A stretch of DNA of 64,000 nucleotides from Ruminococcaceae bacterium HV4-5-B5C (GTDB lineage: Bacteria; Bacillota; Clostridia; Oscillospirales; Acutalibacteraceae), in contig FXYJ02000002.1 in the NCBI GenBank assembly GCA_900184925.1, positions 62,001-126,000 of the forward strand, in the 5' to 3' direction. Position numbers and translations under genes: made by a program. Positions 35,307-44,324 of the stretch are shown in pieces. Position 1 is the stretch's first letter; each line of letters opens with the position of its first letter. Under the pieces are notes generated by a model. That model made no database searches. It worked only from the letters and a program-made list of their open reading frames with translations, and was not told the DNA's origin.

Positions 35307-36179
35307 TTACCGATGAGTTCCTAAAAAGAACAGCGCAAGTGTGCCGGGACCTGAGTGTGTGCCGATGACCGGGCCGACGGTGTTGATGACAATGTGCTCC
35401 ACACCGAAACGGCGCCTGACTTCGGACGCGACATATTCCGCATCCTCCGGCGTGTCGCCGTGGCTGATGAAAACCGTCTGCGTCTTCGGCGCAATCGCAC
35501 TCTCTTCCATGTGGTCGACGAGCGCGTCGAGTGAGGCCTTGCGTCCGCGAACCTTGCCTACGGCGGCCAGTTTGCCCGCGTCGTCCATATGCATGACGGG
35601 TTTGACGTTGAGCATGCCGCCGATGAACGCCAGTGCGGGGGAAATGCGGCCGCCCCGCTTCAGGTGCATCAGATCGTCAACTGTAAACCAGTGGCACAGG
35701 TTCAGCTTGTTCTGCTCCAGCCAGTCGCGCACCTCTTCAATACTTTTGCCTTCGCGCTGTTTCTGCACGGCATAGTAAAGAATCAGGCCTTCTCCGAGCG
35801 AGGCGCAGAGGGTGTCGACGCAGATCACCTTGCGCTCCGGGTACTTCGCGGCAAGCTCTTCGCACGCCATGCGCGCGGAGTTGTAGGTGTTGGAAAGCCC
35901 GGAGGAAAACGCCGGAAGCAGGACGTCTTTTCCTTCCTTCAGCAGCGGCTCGACGGCGCCAACGAAAGCGTCGACATTTACGGCCGAAGTCCGCGCCGGT
36001 TCCGCCGCGCGCAGACGGTCGTAGTATTCGTGGAGGGGCATGGAACGCCCGTCAAGATAATTCAGGTATTCTTTCCCGTTGATTTCAAACGAAAGAGGCA
36101 GGACGGTCAGCCCAAGCTCATCCGCAAGATCCGCCGGGAGGTCGCACGAGGAATCGGTTACGATTTCGAAATCGTTCAT
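35307..36179 (-). CDS. DegV family fatty-acid-binding protein
   Basis: 290 residues. The N-terminal VTDSSCDLPADLADELGLTVLPL and the SSGLSNTYNSARMA ligand-binding segment mark the DegV family. Members bind fatty acids and act in fatty-acid kinase (FakB-like) systems. AAGGAG lies before the ATG. It is monocistronic and flanks the island beyond the tRNA. The 183-bp gap upstream is AT-rich and holds only promoter-like sequence. Confidence 0.93.
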   Translation of the reverse strand: MNDFEIVTDSSCDLPADLADELGLTVLPLSFEINGKEYLNYLDGRSMPLHEYYDRLRAAEPARTSAVNVDAFVGAVEPLLKEGKDVLLPAFSSGLSNTYNSARMACEELAAKYPERKVICVDTLCASLGEGLILYYAVQKQREGKSIEEVRDWLEQNKLNLCHWFTVDDLMHLKRGGRISPALAFIGGMLNVKPVMHMDDAGKLAAVGKVRGRKASLDALVDHMEESAIAPKTQTVFISHGDTPEDAEYVASEVRRRFGVEHIVINTVGPVIGTHSGPGTLALFFLGTHR

Positions 36180-36317
36180 GGCAAACTCCTTGATTCTATT
36201 GATGCCTTTATCATATCCCGAATCATGGTTTTTGTAAATATATTGTGCACATATTTTGAAAACAATTCATCTAATTCCAATTATGACATAGTTTTCATTA
36301 CCATATTATGGATATTA

Positions 36318-36351
36318 GAAAAACCCGCCTCCGCCCAAAGGACGGAAGCGG
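36318..36351 (-). terminator. Terminator of the CPBP protease gene
   Basis: On the minus strand CCGCTTCCG pairs with CGGAGGCGG (one mismatch) around a 9-nt loop, followed by GTTTTTC. It is located 12 bp past the CPBP stop. Confidence 0.75.
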
Positions 36352-36362
36352 AGAAGACAGGC

Positions 36363-37508
36363 TCAGAGGTTTGCCGTCGACGTCATTCCGGCCAGAAGAA
36401 AACCGAATGCGACAAAGCAGGCAACGAGTACCCAGAACGCGGCGGACTGAAGAAAGACCGTACGGTACGGGTGCTCCGGTTCCGGTGTGCCGGGGGAGGG
36501 TTCCGCACCGACAGCCCGCAGGTCGACCCTGTGGGTCACAAGTAGAAAAACAGTGCCCAGCACCGCCGCACCGAGAAAAATGAAGTAGGCGGTCTGGAGG
36601 GTGGCGTTCGTTTCCAGCCCGAAGGCCGCGAGAATCATCGTCAGGGAGTTGTAGGCGATATGCAGAACGGCGCTCGGAAGGACCGACCCGGTTCTGACCG
36701 CGATGAATCCGAACACGAGGCCGAGAAGAACGGCAGGCACTCCCTGGTAAAGGTTCAGGTGCGTAAGGCCGAACAGCACGGCGGAGACGATGACGGCGAG
36801 CCGATCGCCCCACGGACGCAGGCTTTGCAGGATCATGCCGCGGAACAGAGTTTCTTCAAAAATCGGGCCTAGCACACAGACATAGGCGAAAAGCACGATG
36901 TTTGCAGCAGTACCGCCCGTCATCGGGAGGTCGGGTGTGGTGATTTTGAGCCCTGTGGCTTTGCAGAGCTGCTCAAGTCCCGCTGCGAAGAGCTGGGCGA
37001 CGCCCGCGACGCCGAACGCGATGACAGCGGCTTTCGCAAAGCCGGGTGCCGTCATGGACGGCCTTTTCCACACACTGCGGATTTTACAGTGAAGCGTAGT
37101 GCTTCCGATTACGACCGAAAGAGCCATTGCGAGGATCACCGAAAGGTAGATCAGGAACAGGATGGCGCCCATCTGCGACGTCAGGTATTTTGTCAGTTCA
37201 GGGACGCCGCCCTGCCGGTAATACGTTAAAAAGCCCTGAAGATTGACCACGGCCCAGACCACGGCAAAAACGGCTCCGCAGAGAAACTGCAGAAGGATTG
37301 TCAGGAGCGGAATCAGCGCGGCACGGTTCCCGGCGCGGCGAAGCAAAGCTCTTGCCGCTTTCTCCGTGTCTCCGGGGGAAGGGCACGCAGGCGCGGGGTA
37401 AAGGGACCGGCGGGAATCATCCGGCGTGTCGGGGTACTGCCGGTACGGCTCCGACGGATCTCGGTATGCGGGAATGCGGTTTTCCTGTGCTTCGTCTTCC
37501 GGATTCAT
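36363..37508 (-). CDS. CPBP family intramembrane metalloprotease
   Basis: 381 residues. A soluble Pro/Asp-rich N-terminus of about 60 residues precedes eight or so TM segments. Abi/CPBP motifs are intact: EETLFRG (motif 1), FGLTHLN (motif 2) and HIAYN (motif 3). In-frame ATG codons at 37514 and 37508 exist, and GGAGG has proper spacing to 37508. Family members cleave membrane proteins or mature peptides. No bacteriocin gene is adjacent, so the substrate is open. Confidence 0.92.
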   Translation of the reverse strand: MNPEDEAQENRIPAYRDPSEPYRQYPDTPDDSRRSLYPAPACPSPGDTEKAARALLRRAGNRAALIPLLTILLQFLCGAVFAVVWAVVNLQGFLTYYRQGGVPELTKYLTSQMGAILFLIYLSVILAMALSVVIGSTTLHCKIRSVWKRPSMTAPGFAKAAVIAFGVAGVAQLFAAGLEQLCKATGLKITTPDLPMTGGTAANIVLFAYVCVLGPIFEETLFRGMILQSLRPWGDRLAVIVSAVLFGLTHLNLYQGVPAVLLGLVFGFIAVRTGSVLPSAVLHIAYNSLTMILAAFGLETNATLQTAYFIFLGAAVLGTVFLLVTHRVDLRAVGAEPSPGTPEPEHPYRTVFLQSAAFWVLVACFVAFGFLLAGMTSTANL

Positions 37509-37636
37509 TTTCATTCCTCCCAAAAAGCATTCCGCCGGTGGACAGCGCGGAATGCATTCCATACCATTATTATACAGGAGAATTTCCGGCTTGGGAAGAA
37601 GCCCTCTTCCTGTTTTTGCAATTCCTCGCGAAGCGC

Positions 37637-37681
37637 AAAAAACAGACGGAGTTCCCTCCCAACCAAGGGAAACTCCGTCTG
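37637..37681 (-). terminator. Terminator of the GntR-ABC operon
   Basis: On the minus strand CAGACGGAGTTTCCCT pairs with AGGGAACTCCGTCTG (one bulged base) around a short loop, followed by TTTTTTGCG. It lies about 60 bp past the last permease gene. Confidence 0.85.
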
Positions 37682-37738
37682 CTTCGACTGAATTCGGGTT
37701 TCACAGGATGTGCGTCTGCCTATGCTTTTTTATACGAC

Positions 37739-38368
37739 TTACAGTTCTTTTCGGGAATAAATGGCACAGGAGAGAAAAAAGGACAGGATGAATACCGCAA
37801 GGAGGACTACGGGGGCGAGCTTCAGCGCAAGAATCAGTTGTGCTCCGGTCAACCCCCTCCTGCCGGAAAGAACGAGCGGCCAGACACAGATCAGCAGGAT
37901 CAGAATCAGACTGGTTTTCTGGTAACTGAACCGGTAAAAAAGCGGCAGAGCCACGCAGGTTGCCAGAATGGGCAGGGCGCAAGCAATGGCGCACTGTAAG
38001 AGAACGATGCTTCCGTCCGGATGTCCGCCGGCCGGGATGATCAGGAAAAGGGTGCCGAGTACCGCTCCGGCAGCGGAGTAGATCAGCATGGAGAGATATT
38101 TTGCGCCGACGATCTCAAACACGCTGACGGGAAGGCTGCGGGCGTAGGCGTCCCACTTTGTCTTCTCGTCGATTCCGACTCCATTAAATGTTTCCGTTGC
38201 CGCAATGAGGCCCATCAGCATGCCGATATAGGAGGCAAGCTCCGCCGGGGCCGTCATCAGGCGGGAGAACGTCAGAAACAGAAGAAAAACAATTTCGACC
38301 CCGATGAGGTAGAGCATCCGTTTCCCCGACCGCGCGTGAATCAGCTCTTTTGTCAGCATTCCGGCCAT
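37739..38368 (-). CDS. ABC-2 type permease (second copy)
   Basis: 209 residues with six hydrophobic segments. The start MAGMLTKELIHARSGKRMLY, and KTKWDAYARSLPVSVFEIVGAKYLS in the middle, mark the ABC-2 membrane protein group found with YtrA-type exporters. It is a close paralogue of the next gene upstream, sharing the WDAYARSLPV loop. It probably forms a two-permease exporter with the ATPase at 39317-40177. It lies 27 bp after its paralogue. Confidence 0.88.
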   Translation of the reverse strand: MAGMLTKELIHARSGKRMLYLIGVEIVFLLFLTFSRLMTAPAELASYIGMLMGLIAATETFNGVGIDEKTKWDAYARSLPVSVFEIVGAKYLSMLIYSAAGAVLGTLFLIIPAGGHPDGSIVLLQCAIACALPILATCVALPLFYRFSYQKTSLILILLICVWPLVLSGRRGLTGAQLILALKLAPVVLLAVFILSFFLSCAIYSRKEL

Positions 38369-38395
38369 TGTAGTTTCCTCCTTTGATCCATGAGT

Positions 38396-39058
38396 TCAGA
38401 CCTCTTTCCGGGCATAAATTTTGCAGGAGATGAAAAAAGAGACAGCCAGAACGGCGAGCGCGATCAGCGGAACCAGGTGCAGTGCGGCGAAGAACTGTGC
38501 ATCGCTTATTTTCATCATCTCGGACCCTCCCACGACCCGGCCGAGCAGAACCGGCCCGAGGCTGAACAGAAGGATGACAACAAGGTTTGATTTCTGCAGG
38601 CCGAACTGAATTGCGAGCGGCATCTCAAGCGAACACATCAGGATGGCGACGCCGCTTGTGACGGCGCACAGAAGCGAAGCCGTGTCGGCGTCCATATAAA
38701 AGCCGGAGACAATCCAGTCGATCAGGATGCCGAGTACGATTCCAGCGGCGGTCAGACCCAGCAGAAACAGGTATTTTGCCCCGATAATCCGTGCGGCACC
38801 GACCGGCAGGCTGCGTGCGTAGGCGTCCCACTTTGACTTTTCGTCCGACGCCAGACAGTTGATGGCGACGATTGCGGCCAGCATGGCCATCATAATTCCG
38901 ATTGCCGCAGCCAGTGTGGCACCTTTTTCGTCAGGAGACATCGTATGCGACTGGCTGAACATCAGAATGAAAAAGACCATGGAGATCACCAGAATGGAGT
39001 AAAGCGCCCGTTTCTGGCCCTTGAGATAGAGAAGTTCTTTCATCAGCATTCCGCTCAT
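38396..39058 (-). CDS. ABC-2 type permease (first copy)
   Basis: 220 residues starting MSGMLMKELLYLKGQKRALY, with six TM segments and the same KSKWDAYARSLPVGAARIIGAKYL loop as its paralogue. The open frame extends 76 codons upstream, but that part has no coding character. GAAAGGAAA precedes the ATG at 39058. A 258-bp gap separates it from the ATPase gene. The gap holds a GCAGGCTCAGCCTGC palindrome and no gene. Confidence 0.88.
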   Translation of the reverse strand: MSGMLMKELLYLKGQKRALYSILVISMVFFILMFSQSHTMSPDEKGATLAAAIGIMMAMLAAIVAINCLASDEKSKWDAYARSLPVGAARIIGAKYLFLLGLTAAGIVLGILIDWIVSGFYMDADTASLLCAVTSGVAILMCSLEMPLAIQFGLQKSNLVVILLFSLGPVLLGRVVGGSEMMKISDAQFFAALHLVPLIALAVLAVSFFISCKIYARKEV

Positions 39059-39316
39059 AACAATTTCCTTTCGTGAATACGCTTGGATTTCCTTTTCACA
39101 GAACCGGGTGCCGTTGCAATGGAAGAGGGGTGACGCTGTAGCGGCAGCAGAGGCCCCATGCGGCACACTGATTCGCGTGTGCCGTGCGTTGCCCCAAAGC
39201 CGCTTCGCTTTCACACCGCTCCGGCCCGGAGCCCTCGCCGGGAGGATGCCAAAGCTCTCCCGGCAAACGGAGCCTGTTGTTTTCACAAGACTGAATGCCG
39301 GGGTGTGAAAGCAGGC

Positions 39317-40177
39317 TCAGCCTGCCTGACCCTTGACGTAAAGAAGCATGATTTCGTCGAGCGACGCATTGTCGACAACGAGGCCCGGATATTTCCGCCG
39401 TGCTTCGTCCCTGTCGGCGACGAGCGCCTCGCACTCCGCGCTGCCGGTGCGCCAGCGGAGAAATCCCGATTTGTCGAGAGAGCCAAATTTTGACGCGCCG
39501 CATTTTACCACGCCGCAGCGGTCGATCAGTTCATCTTTCGACCGGCTGAACACAACGCGCCCCTTGTGAAGAAATGTCACATAGTCGGCGACGCGCTCGA
39601 GGTCGGAAGTGATGTGCGACGAGAACAGCACACTGCATCCTTCGTCCTGAATAAAGTCGAGGAACATGTCGAGAATGTCGCTGCGCACGACCGGGTCGAG
39701 CCCGCTTGTCGCCTCGTCGAGGATCAGCAGGCGCGGGTGATGCGAAATGGCGCTCGCAATCGAGAGCTTCATCTTCATACCCTTGGAGTATTCCCTGATC
39801 TTCTTTTTCTTCGGCAGCTCGAAATCCTTCTGGTACTTTTCATACAGCGGTGCGTCCCAGGTCGGGAAGACCCGTTTCAGAATCTTGCCAACATCGTCCG
39901 CCGTCATTTCGTCATAGAAATAGCTTTCGTCAAACACGACGCCGATCTGCTTTTTGACGGCAATCTCGTCGCGGATATTGTCTTTTCCAAAGATGCGGAT
40001 TTCGCCCGCGTCGCGCCGGGCTTCGTTCAGGATCAGCTTGAGCGTCGTGGTCTTGCCCGCGCCGTTTTCACCGATAAAGCCCATAATGCTGCCCGCCGGG
40101 AGGGAGAACCCGACGTTTTCAAGCGCAAACGACGGGTAGCGTTTGCACAGACCCCGTATTTCGAGAAGATTCTGCAT
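39317..40177 (-). CDS. ABC transporter ATP-binding protein
   Basis: 286 residues. Walker A is GENGAGKTTTLKL (about 37-49), the signature is EYSKGMKMKLSIA, and Walker B is LLILDEATSGLDP. The C-terminal part of about 80 residues matches the YtrB-like group. It energises the two ABC-2 permeases downstream. The stop codon sits inside a 15-bp palindrome (39311-39325). Confidence 0.95.
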   Translation of the reverse strand: MQNLLEIRGLCKRYPSFALENVGFSLPAGSIMGFIGENGAGKTTTLKLILNEARRDAGEIRIFGKDNIRDEIAVKKQIGVVFDESYFYDEMTADDVGKILKRVFPTWDAPLYEKYQKDFELPKKKKIREYSKGMKMKLSIASAISHHPRLLILDEATSGLDPVVRSDILDMFLDFIQDEGCSVLFSSHITSDLERVADYVTFLHKGRVVFSRSKDELIDRCGVVKCGASKFGSLDKSGFLRWRTGSAECEALVADRDEARRKYPGLVVDNASLDEIMLLYVKGQAG

Positions 40178-40282
40178 AAAAATTACTCCTTTTCGGCCTT
40201 TGAAAAGGCCTGCAAAAACTTTCCTGCCTGACCGAAGAAAACGGACTGCTTTTCGCTTTCCGTGTGCGTTTCGGCTGACCGC

Positions 40283-40657
40283 TTATGTCTGCCCGTAAAG
40301 CAGGGCGAGCATTTCGTCCAGCTCTTCAAGCGTGATCCCCCCGCGCTTTGCAATGTCCACAGCGGCCTGAAGCGATTCTTCCGCCCTGCGCAGCTGTTCC
40401 TCGCGGAGAAATTCGCGGTTCTTGGCCGCGACAAAACACCCTTTGCCCGCAACCGTCTCCACAAATCCGTCGTGCTCGAGGTCGGAGTAGGCGCGTTTTG
40501 TGGTGATGACGCTGATGCGCAGATCCTTCGCAAGCAGCCGCATGGAGGGGAGAGCGTCGCCCGGCGCCAGAACCCCGGTGATAATCTGGTTTTTAATCTG
40601 TTCGGTGATCTGCTCGTAGATCGGTTTCGGGTCGGAATTGCTGATAATGACGTCCAA
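40283..40657 (-). CDS. GntR-family regulator, YtrA type
   Basis: 124 residues. The GntR winged-helix (about 10-75, IYEQITEQIKNQIITGVLAP, then the helix-turn-helix region) is followed by only a short helical tail, as in the YtrA subfamily. These repress an adjacent ABC exporter until membrane or antibiotic stress occurs. It starts with TTG at 40657. A 12-bp palindrome overlaps its -10 region, so autoregulation is likely. The ATPase gene begins 105 bp downstream. Confidence 0.93.
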   Translation of the reverse strand: MDVIISNSDPKPIYEQITEQIKNQIITGVLAPGDALPSMRLLAKDLRISVITTKRAYSDLEHDGFVETVAGKGCFVAAKNREFLREEQLRRAEESLQAAVDIAKRGGITLEELDEMLALLYGQT

Positions 40658-40687
40658 AGCCCGGAATCACCGCCTAACTGTATATAT

Positions 40688-40725
40688 TGTGTATACACAG
40701 TATCACCAATAAGCACGGATGTCAA
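40688..40725 (-). promoter_or_regulatory. GntR promoter with palindromic operator
   Basis: On the minus strand TTGACA (40720-40725) and TACTGT (40697-40702) are spaced by 17 bp. The perfect palindrome TGTGTATACACA (40688-40699) overlaps the -10 box. YtrA-type repressors bind such GTGTA-TACAC sites. Confidence 0.8.
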
Positions 40726-40811
40726 GAATATTTTTCGCAGATTCTGAAAGAAGTTACCCCTGCGGGCAGATTTTACGGCGTGTGAAGCGGTTATCTGAAA
40801 GGGGGTATGGC

Positions 40812-41135
40812 ATGGCGAAGAAAAAAGGACCGCCCCGCGTGCACCCGGACGCCGTAAAGCGCGGTTACAGAAAGATTGCGTTCGGGAAAGTGAACGACGC
40901 GGTGCGGCTGATGTTCCGGGACGGGCTCGGCCCGGAAGAGATGAAGAAGCTCGACCTTTCGAGCGTCGCGGAGCTGAAACAGACGAAGGACGGGCTGGAG
41001 ATCAAGTTTTACGACCGCATGAAGGCGCTGGAGTGTCTGCGGGAGATGGAAGAAAACGGGGCCGGTCAGTCGCCGCTTTACCGCGCTCTGCTGCAGAGTG
41101 TGCAGAAACGCGGGGAGGCCGGGGATGGAGTTTAG
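40812..41135 (+). CDS. Phage terminase small-subunit-like protein
   Basis: 107 residues, basic N-terminus (MAKKKGPPRVHPDAVKRG). It holds no recognised enzymatic motif. Position directly before and overlapping the large terminase gene, and its size and charge, suggest a DNA-binding small-subunit or packaging-adaptor role. AAGGGGG lies 6 nt before the ATG. It is the first gene of the phage-like cluster. Confidence 0.65.
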   Translation: MAKKKGPPRVHPDAVKRGYRKIAFGKVNDAVRLMFRDGLGPEEMKKLDLSSVAELKQTKDGLEIKFYDRMKALECLREMEENGAGQSPLYRALLQSVQKRGEAGDGV

Positions 41136-42378
41136 TCCGTTTTCACCGCAGCAGCTCCGCGCGCTCAACTGGTGGTGCCCCGGCAGCCCCGACGCGGACC
41201 GCGACGCTGTGATTTGCGACGGGGCGGTGCGCAGCGGAAAAACGCTGTGCCTCGGCATCTCGTTTGTCGCGTGGGCGTGCGGGTGTTTTTGCGGGTGCTC
41301 GTTCGCGCTGTGCGGCAAGACGATCCGTTCTCTGAAACGGAACCTCGTCACCACACTGCTGCCCGCTTTGACGGAGTCCGGGTTTTCCTGCAAATTCAAA
41401 GTCGGTGAAAACCTGCTCGAGATCGGGTACGGCAAGAACCGCAACCGGTTTTACCTGTTCGGCGGAAAGGACGAGGGCTCCGCGGCGCTGATTCAGGGTG
41501 TGACGCTTGCGGGCGCTTTTTTCGACGAGGTTGCGCTGATGCCGCGTTCGTTCGTGGAGCAGGCGCTGGCCCGGTGCAGCGTGGAAGGGTCGAAATTCTG
41601 GTTCAACTGCAACCCGGAGAGCCCGGGCCACTGGTTTTACCGGGAATGGATTCGGAAAGCGGAGGAAAAAAACGCGCTTTATCTCCATTTCACGATGGAG
41701 GACAATCCTTCGCTGAGCAGGGCGGTGCGGCGGCGCTACCGGGGCCTGTACTCGGGCGCGTTCTACGAGCGTTTCGTGCTGGGAAAATGGGTTGCCGCCG
41801 AGGGGCTCGTCTATCCGTTTATGACGGACGCAATGCTGTGCGATGTGCCGCAGGGCGGCTTTGAGGAATATGCCGTTTCGTGCGACTACGGCACGGTGAA
41901 CCCGTGTTCCGCCGGACTGTGGGGCAGACGGGGAGGAACATGGTACCGCGTGGACGAATATTATTACGATTCGCGCCGCACGGGGGCGCAGCGCACCGAC
42001 GAGGAGCACTATGCCGCTCTCGAAGCGCTCTGCGCGGGAAAAACAGTTTCCTGCGTTGCAGTGGACCCGTCGGCGGCCAGCTTCCTTGAAACGATCCGCC
42101 GGCACGGGAAATTCCGCGTGCGGAAAGCCGGGAACACCGTCGTCGACGGCATCCGGCAGACGGCGGTGGCACTGCGCGGAGGGAAAATCCGCATCTGCCG
42201 CTGCTGTGCCGACACGGTGCGGGAGTTCAGCCTCTACCGGTGGGACGGGGGCCGCGCCGATGACGCGCCCGTCAAGGAAAACGACCACGCGATGGACGAC
42301 ATCCGTTATTTCGTGACGACCGTACTCCGGCCGTCCGAGGGAATTTTCGCGGTGGCGCTGCCGCGCGGAAAGGGGTGA
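41125..42378 (+). CDS. terL: Phage terminase large subunit
   Basis: 417 residues, the two-domain packaging motor. Walker A GAVRSGKT is at about 33-40 and Walker B AFFDE at about 131-135. The RNase-H-like nuclease has Asp residues in SCDYG (about 254), AVDPSA and DHAMDDIRYF. All key catalytic residues are in place, so it looks functional. It has the PBSX/XtmB-like length. It overlaps the upstream gene by 11 nt, and GGGGAGG precedes the ATG. Confidence 0.95.
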   Translation: MEFSPFSPQQLRALNWWCPGSPDADRDAVICDGAVRSGKTLCLGISFVAWACGCFCGCSFALCGKTIRSLKRNLVTTLLPALTESGFSCKFKVGENLLEIGYGKNRNRFYLFGGKDEGSAALIQGVTLAGAFFDEVALMPRSFVEQALARCSVEGSKFWFNCNPESPGHWFYREWIRKAEEKNALYLHFTMEDNPSLSRAVRRRYRGLYSGAFYERFVLGKWVAAEGLVYPFMTDAMLCDVPQGGFEEYAVSCDYGTVNPCSAGLWGRRGGTWYRVDEYYYDSRRTGAQRTDEEHYAALEALCAGKTVSCVAVDPSAASFLETIRRHGKFRVRKAGNTVVDGIRQTAVALRGGKIRICRCCADTVREFSLYRWDGGRADDAPVKENDHAMDDIRYFVTTVLRPSEGIFAVALPRGKG

Positions 42379-42432
42379 TTTCACATCAGATTCCGGAAAA
42401 AGCAAAGTTCTGAAAATACCGGCGGCGTTCCG

Positions 42433-43539
42433 GTGGCGGCGGTGCAGACCGCGCCGCGCGAGCTGCCGTTCTCCCGGCTGGAAAGCTGGGTGCCTGTTTC
42501 ACCGGGTGAGCGCAGGCTCTATGCCGCGCTGCGGGAGTCCGTTCCCATTGTGGACGCGGCCATCGGGAAGATTGTGAGGCTGTGCGGGTCGTTTCGGGCG
42601 GAGTGCCCGGACCGGGCCGCGGAAAAGGCCCTGAACGAATTTCTGCTTACGGTCCCGGCCGGGGCGGCGGGAGCGGGTGTGCAGACATTTCTCGACGGGT
42701 ATCTTTCCGATCTTTTAACCTACGGCAACGCGGTCGGTGAAATGGTGGTGCGCGGCGGGGAATTCGCGGCGCTTTACAACGCGTCGCTCGACGACGTGGA
42801 GCTTCGGGCCGTCACACCGCTTGAACTGCAGGTCCTGCGCCGGGAAAACGGAAAGGCCGTTCCGGTCAGATACCCAAAGCTTGTGCTGTGCTCGGCGCTC
42901 AACCCGCCTTCGGGAAGCGCGGCGGGCGTTTCCGCTCTGCGCGGGCTGCCGTTTGTTGCAAATATTCTGCTGCAGATTTACCGCACAATCGGCGTGAACT
43001 GGGAGCGGCTCGGGAACGTCCGGTTCGCCGTGACCTATAAGCCGACTTCGGACGCGGCCGACCAGGCCTACGCGAAGGAGCGCGCCGAACAGATTGCGGA
43101 GGAATGGGGCCGCGCGATGCGCGGAAGCGAGGTCAGCGATTTCGTTTCGGTCGGCGACGTCAGCATCCGGGCAATCGGCTCGGACTGTCAGATCCTCGAC
43201 AGTGAGGTGCCGGTGCGCCAGATGCTCGAACAGATCGTTGCAAAGCTCGGCATTCCGCCGTTCCTTCTCGGTCTCTCGTGGTCGTCGACGGAGCGCATGT
43301 CGGGCCAGCAGGCGGATATCCTGACAAGCGAGCTCGAGGCCTACCGCCGCGTCCTCAACCCGGTGATTTCAAAAATCTGCACGCTGTGGCTGAGCCTCGC
43401 GGGGTTTCCGCGGAACTTTTCCATCGTATGGGACGACATCACGCTCCAGGACGCCGTGGAGCTTGCCTCCGCCCGCTGCCAGAACGCCAAAGCCGCGCAG
43501 TTTGAGCGCGCGCAGACTGCTGCGCCCCGTGCAAACTGA
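42433..43539 (+). CDS. Phage portal protein
   Basis: About 368 residues from GTG. The middle and end match SPP1/PBSX-type portals (LTYGNAVGEMVV, KLGIPPFLLGLSWSSTERMSGQQ). The dodecameric portal threads DNA into the capsid. The GTG has no ribosome site. In frame upstream lies GGGG-9 nt-ATC AGA TTC CGG AAA AAG, which would add a basic RFRKK start like that of other portals, so an ATC start at 42385 is possible. Repeat R4 follows 50 bp after the stop. Confidence 0.9.
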   Translation: MAAVQTAPRELPFSRLESWVPVSPGERRLYAALRESVPIVDAAIGKIVRLCGSFRAECPDRAAEKALNEFLLTVPAGAAGAGVQTFLDGYLSDLLTYGNAVGEMVVRGGEFAALYNASLDDVELRAVTPLELQVLRRENGKAVPVRYPKLVLCSALNPPSGSAAGVSALRGLPFVANILLQIYRTIGVNWERLGNVRFAVTYKPTSDAADQAYAKERAEQIAEEWGRAMRGSEVSDFVSVGDVSIRAIGSDCQILDSEVPVRQMLEQIVAKLGIPPFLLGLSWSSTERMSGQQADILTSELEAYRRVLNPVISKICTLWLSLAGFPRNFSIVWDDITLQDAVELASARCQNAKAAQFERAQTAAPRAN

Positions 43540-43589
43540 AAGAACAAGTATCATGGATTTTAAGACACTCAACCAAAGCAGAGTGCAAA

Positions 43590-44213
43590 AAGTCGGCATA
43601 TCTCCCGGAGCTACGGCATGCAGCTTTCGGACGCGAAAGCTGCGCAAAGCGTGTAGGGGGAAGGGTGTGCAACACCTTACTCGCCTACGGCGGCCACGAC
43701 TTTAGCCCGGATATAGACTATCGTTTATTCTTCGCACAGGGATGCCCTCAAAGGGTTTGTGCATGCAGGCTCAGCCTGCCCCTCTGCGCGTGCTTTGCAT
43801 CCTTTCGCACAAGAGCGAAAGGATGGGCCTGCGCGGCCGGAGCGCAAACACAAAATGAATTGTAGTTTTAGCACTCAGATAAAATGGAGCATAGAAGTCA
43901 GGCTTTTCTTTCGGAGTTACGGCATGCAGCTTTCGGACGCGAAAGCTGCGCAAAGCGTGTAGGGGGAGAGAACAGACTGCTGTCGGGAAGGTTCCCATTT
44001 CTCTCCCCCTACAATCCCCGGGACCTGTCATCACCCTATCAGCGATCGACCGGCGTTCGGGTTTTCATGGACGTTTCAAATCAGGGGCTGGCAACCACAG
44101 AAAATTTTAGATGAAGATCGGGAACGTAACAATGAAGACAACTGAGCCAAAGAATCGGTAGTAGACAGATGACGGGTCTGCGCGGCCGGAGCGCAAACTG
44201 AAAATAAAAAGTT
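43590..44213 (+). repeat. Dispersed modular repeat, copy R4 (longest), inside the phage-like cluster
   Basis: This copy has the GCAGCTTTCG hairpin twice (43620-43643 and 43926-43949), with the GTGCAACACCTTACTCGCC block, the GCAGGCT/AGCCTGC hairpin and the CCTTTCGC hairpin between them. The GGGGGAGAGAA stem, the TTTTCATGGACGTTTC block and a final short CTGCGCGGCCGGAGCGCAAACTGAAAA end follow in separate blocks. It separates portal from protease by 800 bp. No phage gene lies inside it. Confidence 0.88.
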
Positions 44214-44324
44214 TCTTGGCTTGTGGCACAAAGCCAAAGCAGAGCGTAAAAGTGCATAGTGCACTTGGTAGCAATCTTAAAGATTCACAGAGGAGCCCCG
44301 GACTTTCAACAAAATCAACTGAAA